Assembly: GCA_009777775.1 (NCBI GenBank)
Contig: WRLE01000019.1
Location: forward strand, 1-55,875
Origin: Oscillospiraceae bacterium
GTDB taxonomy: Bacteria; Bacillota; Clostridia; Oscillospirales; Oscillospiraceae
DNA length: 55,875 bases
Reading direction: 5' to 3'
Part shown: in pieces, positions 1-8,829 of the stretch
How the letters are laid out: each line of letters opens with the position of its first letter
Position numbering within the stretch: position 1 is the first letter of the stretch
Position numbers and translations under genes: made by a program
The notes under the pieces: generated by a model
What the model was told of the DNA's origin: nothing
Seen by the model: the letters and a program-made list of their open reading frames with translations, nothing else
Database searches by the model: none

Positions 1-324
1 CTCTTCATATCTGCCTATTGCAGCTTATTTTACCCCAATTACTCAGAATTTCCGCATCGAAAGACACCAAAATTTACATATTTTACGAGATTTGAATAAT
101 CGTGCCTACTTTTACTTGACAGAAACCTTGGCGTTTGCATTCTTGTAAGTTTGAATTATTGGGTGTATAATAATATATCGACATTAATCCGATAATCCTA
201 ATATGGGGAATGGTAAAAACGCAATTATTTTTGTCGCTTTTGCTTTTCTCCAAAAATTGATAAATTTTTTACTTTCACGAAGTAAATCGATAAAGATAAC
301 ACATAAACCAAAGAAGGTATACCA
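1..324. other. Upstream region of copA, no confident gene
   Basis: No gene can be supported here. A plus-strand frame is open from base 2 to a TAA at 146-148 and could be the last ~48 codons of a gene that starts outside the window, but I recognise no family. The rest is AT-rich leader for copA. A short dyad (TTTACTT at 268-274, AAGTAAA at 280-286) lies just before the gene; it does not match the copper operators I know (CopY, CsoR). Confidence 0.4.
143..171 (+). promoter_or_regulatory. Candidate promoter of copA
   Basis: TTGTAA (143-148), a 17-base spacer and a perfect TATAAT (166-171). Predicted transcription start near 178 would give a leader of about 145 nt before copA. Visual match only. 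Confidence 0.45.
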
Positions 325-2580
325 ATGAAAAAGGAAGTTTTAAGCATAAGGGGAATGACCTGCGCCGCCTGTGCTGCGAGGGTCGAAAAAACCGTATCAA
401 AGCTGTCTGGCATGGAGCAAGCAAGCGTTAACCTTGCCAGTGAAAAGCTTTTCGTTGAATACGATAACGAAACATTGAGCCTTAATGAAATAATGGCAGC
501 TGTTGAAAAAATCGGTTATGAAGCTTTGAGTGGAGTTGTCGAAAATGCCTTGGAAGCAGACAGAGAACGCAAGGAAAAGGAAATTAAAACTTTGTGGATA
601 AAATTCATAATTTCTGCCACACTTTGTATCCCTCTTTTTTATTTGACCATGGCTCCAATGATTACCATTATAAATCTCCCCTACCCCAAATCCCTTGATA
701 TGATGACTTATCCACTCAATTTTGCACTAGTATCCCTTGGGTTGACAATTCCAATTATTGCAGCTGGGTACAAGTTTTATACTGTTGGCTGGCGAGCCCT
801 ATGGCTGCGAAACCCAAATATGGACTCTTTGATTGCCATCGGCACATCGGCAGCTTTCATATATAGCATATACAATACCATCGAAATAATCCGAGGACAT
901 ACCCACGCCGTGGAAATGCTGTACTACGAAACCGCAGGAGTTATAGTCACTCTTATTTTGTTGGGAAAAACCTTGGAAGCGATTTCCAAAGGAAAAACCA
1001 GCGAAGCATTGAAAAAACTAATGGGTCTTGCACCAAAAACAGCGATTATAATCGAAAACGGCGTTGAAAAAGAAATACCCATTGAGAATGTCGCCATTGG
1101 AGACATTATCTCTGTGAAACCAGGTGGAAAAATTCCTGTGGACGGTACGGTGGTCGATGGGCATTCTGCTGTGGACGAATCCATGTTGACCGGCGAAAGT
1201 ATGCCTGTGGACAAAGAACCTGGTAATCTAGTGTATGCTGCGACTATAAATTCAACTGGAGCTTTTCATTTTCGTGCTGAAAAAATCGGGAGCGAAACCG
1301 CCATAGCGCAAATCATTAAATTGGTGGAAGATGCACAAGGCTCGAAAGCTCCCATTGCTGCCATTGGCGACAAAATATCTGCTTACTTTGTACCAATCGC
1401 TTGCTTGATTGCCATTGTTTCTGCAATCGCTTGGTATATTGCCACTAAAGATATTGAATTTGCCCTTAGGACATTCATCGCTGTCCTTGTCATAGCTTGC
1501 CCCTGCGCCCTTGGTCTAGCTACACCAACCGCAATAATGGTGGGCACTGGTAAAGGTGCCGAAAACGGAATATTGATAAAAAGCGGTGAAGCATTGGAAA
1601 TCGCACATCAATCCGACACCATAATACTCGATAAGACAGGTACCATCACCGAAGGAAGACCCACTGTAACCGATGTGATAATATATGATGACAATTATAA
1701 GAACAGTTTACTCCAGATTGCTGCTTCCGCCGAAAAAAGCTCCGAGCATCCACTAGCATTAGCCATTGTGGACAACGCCATTGAAATCGGTCTGGAATTA
1801 TTACCGGTAAATAATTTTGATTCCATAACAGGAAGAGGTATTGAAGCTAGGGTCAAGGATTTTTCTGTTCTAGTTGGCAACCGTAAATTGATGGAAGAGC
1901 GTAATATTCCTTTGTTATTAAATGACAATGAATCAGACAATCTCGCAAAAGAGGGTAAAACTCCCATGTTCGTTGCCATCGACGGAAAACTTGCTGGAAT
2001 CGTTGCAGTTGCCGATATAGTCAAAGCAAGCAGCAAAGCTGCTGTAGATGCAATAACTAAAATGGGTATTGAAGTTGTTATGATTACCGGTGACAATAAA
2101 GAAACCGCTGCTGCAATAGCAAAACAGGTGGGAATCAGTAAAGTATTAGCCGAAGTGCTACCAAATGATAAATCCAGCGAAGTAAAAAAGCTCCAAGAGG
2201 AGGGTCGCAAAGTGGCAATGGTGGGCGATGGAATCAACGATGCTCCAGCTCTAATGCAAGCTGACATAGGTATTGCCATTGGTTCCGGAACCGATGTGGC
2301 AATGGAATCTGCTGATATAATCCTAATGAGGTCCGACTTAATGGATGTCCCCACGGCTATAATGCTCAGCAAAAAGACGATTACAAATATTAAGCAAAAT
2401 CTTTTCTGGGCCTTTTTATACAACTCCACCCTTATTCCTGTCGCCGCTGGTCTACTGCATATATTTGGTGGTCCACTACTCAACCCCATGCTTGCTGCTG
2501 GTGCCATGGGACTAAGCTCCGTTTCCGTGGTTACCAATGCTTTGCGCTTAAAACGTTTCAAAGCATATGCAGCCAAATAA
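325..2580 (+). CDS. copA: Copper-exporting P1B-type ATPase CopA
   Basis: Membrane ATPase that pumps Cu(I) out of the cytoplasm. At 751 residues it has the usual single-HMA CopA layout. An N-terminal heavy-metal domain carries [13 protein letters not shown] (metal Cys13 and Cys16). Then come transmembrane segments, the actuator loop with TGES, the CPC ion-binding motif near residue 392 ([10 protein letters not shown]), the phosphorylation loop DKTGT near 436 and the hinge GDGINDAP near 634. The start has AAGAAGG upstream. It is a single-gene unit: a strong bidirectional-looking terminator follows and the next genes run the other way. No chaperone copZ or repressor gene lies beside it. CPC plus the N-terminal CxxC favour copper/silver over zinc/cadmium. 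Confidence 0.96.
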   Translation: MKKEVLSIRGMTCAACAARVEKTVSKLSGMEQASVNLASEKLFVEYDNETLSLNEIMAAVEKIGYEALSGVVENALEADRERKEKEIKTLWIKFIISATLCIPLFYLTMAPMITIINLPYPKSLDMMTYPLNFALVSLGLTIPIIAAGYKFYTVGWRALWLRNPNMDSLIAIGTSAAFIYSIYNTIEIIRGHTHAVEMLYYETAGVIVTLILLGKTLEAISKGKTSEALKKLMGLAPKTAIIIENGVEKEIPIENVAIGDIISVKPGGKIPVDGTVVDGHSAVDESMLTGESMPVDKEPGNLVYAATINSTGAFHFRAEKIGSETAIAQIIKLVEDAQGSKAPIAAIGDKISAYFVPIACLIAIVSAIAWYIATKDIEFALRTFIAVLVIACPCALGLATPTAIMVGTGKGAENGILIKSGEALEIAHQSDTIILDKTGTITEGRPTVTDVIIYDDNYKNSLLQIAASAEKSSEHPLALAIVDNAIEIGLELLPVNNFDSITGRGIEARVKDFSVLVGNRKLMEERNIPLLLNDNESDNLAKEGKTPMFVAIDGKLAGIVAVADIVKASSKAAVDAITKMGIEVVMITGDNKETAAAIAKQVGISKVLAEVLPNDKSSEVKKLQEEGRKVAMVGDGINDAPALMQADIGIAIGSGTDVAMESADIILMRSDLMDVPTAIMLSKKTITNIKQNLFWAFLYNSTLIPVAAGLLHIFGGPLLNPMLAAGAMGLSSVSVVTNALRLKRFKAYAAK

Positions 2581-2627
2581 GCACTGACACTGGATTGTTA
2601 GCCCATGACCATTAAAAAAACATAAAA

Positions 2628-2671
2628 ATACCCGAGGTGGAAGATTAATGCTTCATCACCTCGGGTATATT
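2628..2671. terminator. Shared terminator between copA and the convergent MtaA-like gene
   Basis: Perfect 12-bp stem: ATACCCGAGGTG at 2628-2639 pairs with CACCTCGGGTAT at 2657-2668, and the loop ends can pair further (GAAG/CTTC). A/T-rich runs on both sides suit termination of copA and of the minus-strand gene that ends at 2711. Confidence 0.8.
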
Positions 2672-2710
2672 TACCAGTGTACTATCTGCTATTATTATAG
2701 CTGACTTGAT

Positions 2711-3775
2711 TTATTTATAGGGAGCTTCCCTATATGCATCGTAGGCTTCTTGCATCCAGCGTCTCTTGTTCTCGGTTTCCTCGTCGCCAATGGGTCCATA
2801 GACGCTACCCCAGAACATGAATCCGCCACCTTTGCCATAGTGCATGATTGTTTCGCGGACGGCTTCCCTAACCATTTCTTCCGTTGCATGGGGCCAGCCA
2901 ACGGGTCCTTGTGAATCCCAGCAACCGATAAGAACCATTTTATTACCGTATTTTTCCATGATTCCATCCAGGTCATTGGAGACTTGGGCGGGATTCCAGC
3001 TATCGACGCCATAATCAATCCAATCATCTATGGAGTCTTCGCAACGTCCACAGTTATGCATCATTGCATGGATTCCGCGGTCTTGTGCGTATTTACCCAA
3101 ACGAGCATGATATGGTTTCACCAATTCGCGGAACATTTCGGGAGATACGAATGGATTTTTTTCCGTAGCTGTATCATCTGTAATACCGACGACATCGATC
3201 ATGTCTCCCCAATATCTCAATTGGTTGTCATACATGCCGCAATAGAAATCTGAAAGATATTCAAATAGTGCATGCACTTCGTCAGGCTCTTCATACATAG
3301 CCACGAGACCATTTGTAAAGCCCATAAAATTCATCAAGTGTTGGAAGTAGCCCACATGGGTTCCGAAGGAAACGACATATTGGGAAATATCTCCAACTCT
3401 TTCTGTGACAGCATCGAAATCTCTCTTCGTCTGCATTTCCCAATCCACATCGCTCAAGTCGGGAGCTTTAATAATGTCTCTCCACTTGCGGATATCGTCG
3501 AGAATGAAATTGTTTGGCTCTGGTAATGCTGCTCCGCCTGTTTCTACTGTAGGAACATAGGTAACGCCCCACATATCGGTAAACTTGCCGTCGTCACGTC
3601 TCTCGCCCCTTGGAATTGCCGAGGAAAACAGTCCAGTGCTGGCTGCGGGTCTGCCAATTTCTGGATTTGCCATGGCACCGAAGCGTGGTACCCAAAGGGG
3701 TACTTCGCCATCGAGCACTTTCATGTATTGCTCTGCCTCAGAGTTTAGTTTTCTGGTATCTCTTGGAAATGGCAT
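2711..3775 (-). CDS. UroD/MtaA-family protein (corrinoid methyltransferase-like), copy 2
   Basis: A 354-residue member of the uroporphyrinogen decarboxylase superfamily, in the branch related to MtaA-type methylcobamide:acceptor methyltransferases rather than HemE. Visible family features are the N-terminal segment ending in VPLWVPRFG and the central HNCGRCED segment, where His-x-Cys matches two of the three zinc ligands of MtaA. The C-terminal cysteine expected in MtaA is not visible; GGFMFWGSVYGP stands at that place. It is therefore unclear whether it binds zinc or transfers methyl groups. The start has AAGGAGA six bases upstream. It lies 66 bp behind a clear paralogue and is probably co-transcribed. 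No haem-pathway genes, corrinoid protein or activase is nearby, which argues against HemE and leaves the partner unknown. Confidence 0.82.
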   Translation of the reverse strand: MPFPRDTRKLNSEAEQYMKVLDGEVPLWVPRFGAMANPEIGRPAASTGLFSSAIPRGERRDDGKFTDMWGVTYVPTVETGGAALPEPNNFILDDIRKWRDIIKAPDLSDVDWEMQTKRDFDAVTERVGDISQYVVSFGTHVGYFQHLMNFMGFTNGLVAMYEEPDEVHALFEYLSDFYCGMYDNQLRYWGDMIDVVGITDDTATEKNPFVSPEMFRELVKPYHARLGKYAQDRGIHAMMHNCGRCEDSIDDWIDYGVDSWNPAQVSNDLDGIMEKYGNKMVLIGCWDSQGPVGWPHATEEMVREAVRETIMHYGKGGGFMFWGSVYGPIGDEETENKRRWMQEAYDAYREAPYK

Positions 3776-3841
3776 ATTGGTATCTCCTTTTTGTGTTATA
3801 ATGAACTCCGTTGAGTTATTTATTGTTTACTGTGCAGACCA

Positions 3842-4882
3842 CTACTTTTTGTAGAAAGTACGGCCATATTCGTGTGCTTCTTTTTGCAGGACTTCGTTCC
3901 AATGCCTCGTTCTCTCATCGTCTCTGGAACCTGGGGTGTATGCCGCAGCAAACATAAAACCACCATTTGGTGCATATGCATCAAAGGCATCCCTGACCGA
4001 TTGACGGATTTCTTCGTCTGTTACATCCGGTGCTGTAAGCCTTCCGCGACCTTCCCAACCGCCTCCAATGACAAGGGAGCGACCGAATTTCCGCTGTACT
4101 TCGTGAATGTCGTTCTCCAGCTGAACTGGTTCCCAAGATGAAATGCCTATTCTCACCAAATCATTGAAGAGTACCTCGGATTTTCCGCAATTGTGGAAAT
4201 TGATGGGAATACCGCGGTTTCTGGCTAAGCGTGCAAAATCATCATAAAATGGTAAGAGCATATCTCTGAACATTTCCGGAGAAACAAATGGAGCCCTCTC
4301 AGCAGCCGTATCATCTCCCATGGACAGCACATCAGGGTTCACATAATCAATATATTCGGTTGCAATGGGAAGATAGAATTCATGCAAGTATGTAAACATT
4401 TCCATAACAGTATCCCGCTCTGTCGCCATTGCGAGAAGCCCATTATTAAATCCCATCAAGCCCATGAGCAGTTGGAAATATCCTCCGCCGGGACCATACC
4501 ACATTGATACTTGGTCTCTGCTATAGGGTAGTCTTCCCAGAGCTTCTTCTGATGCTGCTTTCCAGTCCACATCGGAAAGATCCGGTGCTTTTAGAACATC
4601 CTTCCAGTCATTGATGTCTTTGAGAACAAAGTCATTTGGTGTGGGCAAGGAAAATCCTCCCACTGCTTCCACCGATGTGGATGAAACTCCCCAAATGCTG
4701 CGGGATACGCCATCTTCTCCGACCACTCTAAAGGGCATACCTGGATTTCCTACACTCATGTTCGGTGGTGGTTCATCTACGCCGGGCAGCGGTCCGTAAT
4801 AGGAATATGACGGAACCCATTCAGGCATTTCTCCTTTTAGTAATCGCATTATGTTTTCTTTCGGGGTGAGCGATGTTGCCAT
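3842..4882 (-). CDS. UroD/MtaA-family protein (corrinoid methyltransferase-like), copy 1
   Basis: A 346-residue paralogue of the following gene; the two share segments such as LSDVDW, AAERAPFVSPEMFR versus ATEKNPFVSPEMFR, and the HNCG site. HNCGKSE keeps the His-x-Cys pair of MtaA-like zinc sites, but again no C-terminal cysteine is visible (GGFMFAAAYTPG). I chose ATG 4882 (MATSLTPKE) over a TTG at 4888 because AAAAGGAG lies eight bases before the ATG and would be too close to the TTG. First gene of a two-gene unit. A 13-bp inverted repeat at 4931-4965 sits just upstream and may be its operator. A role in methyl transfer or O-demethylation is inference; HemE activity is unlikely. Confidence 0.82.
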   Translation of the reverse strand: MATSLTPKENIMRLLKGEMPEWVPSYSYYGPLPGVDEPPPNMSVGNPGMPFRVVGEDGVSRSIWGVSSTSVEAVGGFSLPTPNDFVLKDINDWKDVLKAPDLSDVDWKAASEEALGRLPYSRDQVSMWYGPGGGYFQLLMGLMGFNNGLLAMATERDTVMEMFTYLHEFYLPIATEYIDYVNPDVLSMGDDTAAERAPFVSPEMFRDMLLPFYDDFARLARNRGIPINFHNCGKSEVLFNDLVRIGISSWEPVQLENDIHEVQRKFGRSLVIGGGWEGRGRLTAPDVTDEEIRQSVRDAFDAYAPNGGFMFAAAYTPGSRDDERTRHWNEVLQKEAHEYGRTFYKK

Positions 4883-4930
4883 AATCAAATCTCCTTTTCA
4901 AATCATTTCGCTTATTTGTAATAGGGATCG

Positions 4931-4965
4931 AATATGTGCATATAGTTGTGGAATATGCACATATT
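4931..4965. promoter_or_regulatory. Perfect 13-bp inverted repeat upstream of the MtaA-like pair
   Basis: AATATGTGCATAT (4931-4943) is repeated as its exact reverse complement at 4953-4965 with a 9-bp spacer. It lies about 50 bp before the start of the minus-strand MtaA-like pair. The spacing (22 bp centre to centre, two helical turns) suits a dimeric regulator. The plus-strand prmA start is more than 300 bp away. Confidence 0.5.
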
Positions 4966-5104
4966 AAGCTATAACTTGACAATGCTTACACATAAAGTTC
5001 CAAAAAAAAGGGTAATATTTTGGTTTCTGTGCAATGTGTACAGCTTGCCTATAAATAGTATCGTCAAAATATCATATTTCCACTAGAGTGTCAACTATTT
5101 GTTC

Positions 5105-5134
5105 TTGCAAATTATAGGAATCAAGTGATATAGT
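5105..5134 (+). promoter_or_regulatory. Candidate promoter of prmA
   Basis: TTGCAA, an 18-base spacer and TATAGT, followed by a leader of about 140 nt. The leader contains an 8-bp hairpin, GCTGTGAG (5185-5192) with CTCACAGC (5201-5208). A weak match read by eye. Confidence 0.3.
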
Positions 5135-5283
5135 GTAACTATTCTATGTGGCTGTTTCCTAAAGCTTTTAGCTTAAGCAATTTGGCTGTGAGCCATATGT
5201 CTCACAGCATAGAAACGATTTATAGTTACGCTCACATGAGGATTAGCAAAATCAACATTAGCATGGGAAAAGAGTATGATATT

Positions 5284-6252
5284 ATGAAATGGATCGAAGT
5301 AAGCATTAGCACTACTTCCAAAGGTGTCGAGTTTGTGGAAGCGGTATTATTGATGAGCGGAATAACTGGCTGGCAAGTTTTTGATATTGAGGAAATGGAA
5401 GAGCATCTGGCAAATAATCCAAAGGAATGGGATTGCCTTGATGAGCATGTTTTCGATGATTATCCCCAAGCCGTTACCTTGATGTTTTTTGTATCCGATG
5501 ACCAGGTGGGAAATGAACTAATCGATGAAATTAAATCCTCAATTGGCAATATGGCTTTTGAGCAAAAGGATGTTGACCTTGGTTCACTTCAAGTCAGCCT
5601 ATCCACCGTGGATGATGATAATTGGTTGGAAAGCTGGAAGGAATTTTTCGTTCCCTTTGCCATTGGTGAAAAGCTTGTTATTAAACCACCATGGGAGTCA
5701 TATGAAGATAATGAAAAAATAATTGTGGATATTAACCCTGGACACCTTTTCGGCACCGGTCACCACGAAACCACACGAATGAGTATAGAAGCCCTAGAAC
5801 GTCATTTAAAACCAGGTCACAAAATGCTTGACTTGGGTAGCGGAAGCGGAATATTATCTGTTGTTGGAATCATGCTTGGTGCTGAAAATAGTCATGCGGC
5901 TGACAACAGCCCTGGAGCAATCGGTGTCACCGAATTAAACGCCCAGGCAAATGGCATTGAGGACGGCAAAATCAAGGTTTATGTTGGCGATGTGGTTAAA
6001 GATACCCATATACGGCAGGAACTCTATGTCCATCAATATGATTTAATAGTTGCAAACATCATAACAGATGTTATAATAGAACTTTCACCTATTCTATATC
6101 AGATGGGTACATTGAAGCCTGGCGGTGTCTATATTAGCTCAGGGATAATAGATGACAGATTGGACGAAGTTTTTCACGCAATCCAAAACGCTGGTTTTAC
6201 CGTCATCGAAACTATCTTAGATGGTGGATGGGTTAGTTTTGTTGCACAGTAG
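5284..6252 (+). CDS. prmA: Ribosomal protein L11 methyltransferase PrmA
   Basis: SAM-dependent methyltransferase that trimethylates ribosomal protein L11 in the cytoplasm. The reading frame is open from an upstream ATG at 5146, but homology begins at MKWIEVSIST, so I place the start at 5284 (322 residues, close to the family length). The upstream 46 codons look unlike the family, and the ribosome site is weak for all candidates. Motifs seen are FGTGHHETT, the SAM-binding loop DLGSGSGILSVVG followed by the acidic ADNSP, and VANI with the downstream LKPGG, which correspond to motif IV and motif VI regions. A hybrid histidine kinase follows after 92 bp with its own ribosome site; co-transcription is possible but no functional link is known. 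Confidence 0.93.
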   Translation: MKWIEVSISTTSKGVEFVEAVLLMSGITGWQVFDIEEMEEHLANNPKEWDCLDEHVFDDYPQAVTLMFFVSDDQVGNELIDEIKSSIGNMAFEQKDVDLGSLQVSLSTVDDDNWLESWKEFFVPFAIGEKLVIKPPWESYEDNEKIIVDINPGHLFGTGHHETTRMSIEALERHLKPGHKMLDLGSGSGILSVVGIMLGAENSHAADNSPGAIGVTELNAQANGIEDGKIKVYVGDVVKDTHIRQELYVHQYDLIVANIITDVIIELSPILYQMGTLKPGGVYISSGIIDDRLDEVFHAIQNAGFTVIETILDGGWVSFVAQ

Positions 6253-6344
6253 GGATTTCTTAGGGATTCTATTAAGTTTCAAAACTGTTTTCAAACAAGG
6301 GTTTTACCAGCAAATAGTTTCATGTTAATTCGAGGACGTATCAA

Positions 6345-8426
6345 ATGGATAAGAAAAATAGTATATTGATTGTTGACAAGGATGAGTCAAATATACATTA
6401 CTTAAAGGGAATACTCACAGGAAAATATGCTATTTATACAGCAAGCAATGTGATAGAGGCATTGGAAAAGACGGCTCAAAATAGTCCTGACATCATACTT
6501 TTTGACATTGATGCTTCCAATAAAAGGGGTTTTGACGATTTAGCTCAAATAATATCATCCCAAACAAGCCAAGACATACCCATTATTTTTATTCTATCCA
6601 TTCAGCAACGGGAAATGGAATCCATCGGTTTGGAAATGGGTGCCAGTGATTGCATTACAAAACCTTTCATCGAGCAGGTAGTCTTGTCGCGGGTGAATAA
6701 TCAAATTGATATTGTGAACCAAAAGCGTGCTTTGAAACAAAGACAAGAGCAACAATCATTGGTGACATCTATCTCCCAGTGTTTTTTAAAGGATGAGCCA
6801 ATACACGAATCTTTCAATAATTCTCTACAAAGCCTTGGTCAATTCATGGAAGTGGAGCAAATTTTGCTTTTTTGGTTGCAAGATGACGGCGATACAATCA
6901 TTTGTAATAACGAATGGATAAACCCTGTTTATTCCACAGAAAGCCTTTTGGGTACCGAAATAGCTTTGGACGCCAACTTGCGCTCCATTATCAGCTCCCT
7001 TATCCTCAGCGGTGATTTATGTCTAACATCGAATAATTTACGCTATAAAAGCATTATGGAACAATATACCTTCGGTTTTGGTAATTTTATTAAAGTTCCC
7101 ATCTTTATAAAAGGTGAACTATGCGCCATATTAGGTTTTTATCTAAGAAGCGATGAGCCAATCATTTGGGACGAAAATGAAATTAACCTGGCTTGCGTTG
7201 TTGGAAACATTTTTTCCGGAGCTTTTGAACTCAATTCTGTGGAAGACAATTTGAACACTATTATAAAACTACAAGCGGAAATCGCTGTTTCAAAATATCT
7301 AGCAGAACAGAGCAGTCGAGCCAAAAGCGAGTTTCTATCAAGAATGAGTCACGAAATGCGTACTCCAATGAATGCTATAATTGGAATGACTAATATTTCC
7401 TTGACAACGGATGATTTAGATAAAAAAAACGAATGCTTATCGAAAGTTGGAAGCGCATCTCGAAGCCTATTGAGGTTAATCGACGATGTGCTTGATATGT
7501 CTGATATCGAAGATAGCAAGCTTAGCTACACCCCTGCCGAGTTTAGCTTTTCATCAATGCTAGGGGATGTATTTGATGAATTATCCAGTTATTTTGCTGA
7601 CAAACACCATACTTTTACCAGCACCATCGACCCATCCATTCCAGAAATGCTAGTAAGTGATGAAAAGCGACTCTCCCAAGTAATATATAATTTGTTATCG
7701 AATGCTGCTAAATTCACAAATGATTATGGGAAAATCCACATTAATGTCTTCATTTTAAATGTGGATAATGATTTGCTTACCATGCAGGTTGAAGTCAGCG
7801 ACAATGGTATTGGTATTTCTCAGGAGCAACAAAAAAAGCTCTTCGTAGCTTTCGAGCAAGTCGATGGAAGCATCAACAGAAAGTACGGCGGAGCTGGTTT
7901 GGGTCTTGTTATTTCGAAAAATATCGTTGAAATGATGGAAGGTGAGCTTTGGGTGGAATCGACATTGGGTGTGGGTTCAACCTTTTATTTCACATTTAAA
8001 GCACGTATAAAAGCAAATGAAGCGTTGGATGACGGTACTCTCCATTCATTCCACGGCATGACTGCCCTCTTGGTGGAGGATGTGGAAATAAACAGAGAAA
8101 TCGTCATGGCTATGCTAGAAGACACAAGAATGAAAATCGTTTGCGCATCCAATGGTCGAGAAGCCGTGGAGCTTTTCACCTCTGGTGAATACGATTTCGA
8201 TGTTATTTTCATGGACATCAATATGCCTGAAATGGATGGGGTGGAAGCAACTAAAATTATACGCAGCGTTTGGCCCCAAGGTGTCCGCATACCAATAATC
8301 GCTATGACAGCAAATGTCCACCCCGATGAAGTGGCAAGCTACATAGACGCAGGAATGAGCGGACACATAGGAAAACCAATAGATTTCGACAAACTCCTAC
8401 GCATGATAAGACTATACATGCATTAA
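6345..8426 (+). CDS. Hybrid sensor histidine kinase with two receiver domains
   Basis: A 693-residue soluble hybrid kinase. Domains in order: an N-terminal receiver (Asp54 in ILFDID, Lys in CITKPF), a GAF-like sensor region around residues 140-310 with no confident ligand motif, a HisKA domain with the phosphorylated His near 336 (SHEMRTPMNAIIGM), a HATPase domain (N box LLSNAAKF, G1 VSDNGIGIS, G2 GGAGLGLVISK), and a C-terminal receiver with Asp near 624 (FMDINMPEMDG) and GKPIDFDKL. No membrane segments are visible, so it should sense a cytoplasmic signal or be controlled through its N-terminal receiver. A phosphotransfer protein and output regulator are expected elsewhere. GAGGACG precedes the ATG. 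The next feature is the 27-bp repeat array. Confidence 0.92.
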   Translation: MDKKNSILIVDKDESNIHYLKGILTGKYAIYTASNVIEALEKTAQNSPDIILFDIDASNKRGFDDLAQIISSQTSQDIPIIFILSIQQREMESIGLEMGASDCITKPFIEQVVLSRVNNQIDIVNQKRALKQRQEQQSLVTSISQCFLKDEPIHESFNNSLQSLGQFMEVEQILLFWLQDDGDTIICNNEWINPVYSTESLLGTEIALDANLRSIISSLILSGDLCLTSNNLRYKSIMEQYTFGFGNFIKVPIFIKGELCAILGFYLRSDEPIIWDENEINLACVVGNIFSGAFELNSVEDNLNTIIKLQAEIAVSKYLAEQSSRAKSEFLSRMSHEMRTPMNAIIGMTNISLTTDDLDKKNECLSKVGSASRSLLRLIDDVLDMSDIEDSKLSYTPAEFSFSSMLGDVFDELSSYFADKHHTFTSTIDPSIPEMLVSDEKRLSQVIYNLLSNAAKFTNDYGKIHINVFILNVDNDLLTMQVEVSDNGIGISQEQQKKLFVAFEQVDGSINRKYGGAGLGLVISKNIVEMMEGELWVESTLGVGSTFYFTFKARIKANEALDDGTLHSFHGMTALLVEDVEINREIVMAMLEDTRMKIVCASNGREAVELFTSGEYDFDVIFMDINMPEMDGVEATKIIRSVWPQGVRIPIIAMTANVHPDEVASYIDAGMSGHIGKPIDFDKLLRMIRLYMH

Positions 8427-8428
8427 CA

Positions 8429-8779
8429 TGAACGGAGGGACGGTTCTTTTGTTCATTTTCTGAACGGAGGGACGGTTCTTTTGTTCATTTTCTGAACGCA
8501 GTGAACGGAGGGACGGTTCTTTTGTTCAGAGGGAATTTGAACAGAGGGACGGTTCTTTTGTTCATGAACGCGTGAACGGATAGAACGAACCGTCAGTGAA
8601 CGGAGGGACGGTTCTTTTGTTCAGAGGGAACGAACCATTTGAACAAAAGAACCGTCCCCGCGTTCATTTGAACAAAAGAACCGTCCCCGCGTTCATAGAA
8701 TTAAATAGATAGAACGAACCGTCTGAACAAAAGAACCGTCCCCGCGTTCATTTGAACAAAAGAACCGTCCCTCCGTTCA
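8429..8779. repeat. Array of nine 27-bp palindromic-ended repeats (five direct, four inverted)
   Basis: A 27-bp unit begins TGAAC, contains GGGACGGTTCTTTT and ends GTTCA, so its ends are inverted. Direct copies are at 8429-8455, 8461-8487, 8502-8528, 8538-8564 and 8597-8623; reverse-complement copies are at 8640-8666, 8669-8695, 8724-8750 and 8753-8779. Variants differ mainly after TGAAC (CGGAGG, AGAGG or CGCGGG). A shorter side motif ATAGAACGAACCGTC occurs at about 8579 and 8709. The two halves could fold into one long imperfect hairpin. Two more units lie at 32646-32703. This looks like a dispersed REP/MITE-like family; no RAYT-type transposase gene is in the window. Confidence 0.9.
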
Positions 8780-8820
8780 AAAGAGGAGACGTTAATACGT
8801 CTCCTCTTTCTTTTATTTTG
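8780..8820. terminator. Rho-independent terminator after the kinase/repeat array
   Basis: A 13-bp stem, AAAGAGGAGACGT (8780-8792) with its complement at 8797-8809 and a 4-nt loop, followed on the plus strand by CTTTTATTTT. It would end plus-strand transcripts that run through the repeat array and may also serve the minus-strand surface-protein gene ending at 8830. Confidence 0.8.
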
Positions 8821-8829
8821 GGTATAGGC

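Noticed and set aside
1695-2576. Long open frame on the minus strand within copA (293 codons)
   Set aside because: It is the exact antisense of conserved CopA motifs and shows no protein-like features of its own; a shadow.
2711-4882. HemE (uroporphyrinogen decarboxylase) genes
   Set aside because: Two paralogues in tandem, His-x-Cys of the MtaA type, no other haem genes nearby.
8429-8779. Repeat array as a CRISPR
   Set aside because: Spacing between units is irregular and mostly short (a few bases to 32), units reverse orientation half-way, and no cas gene is near.
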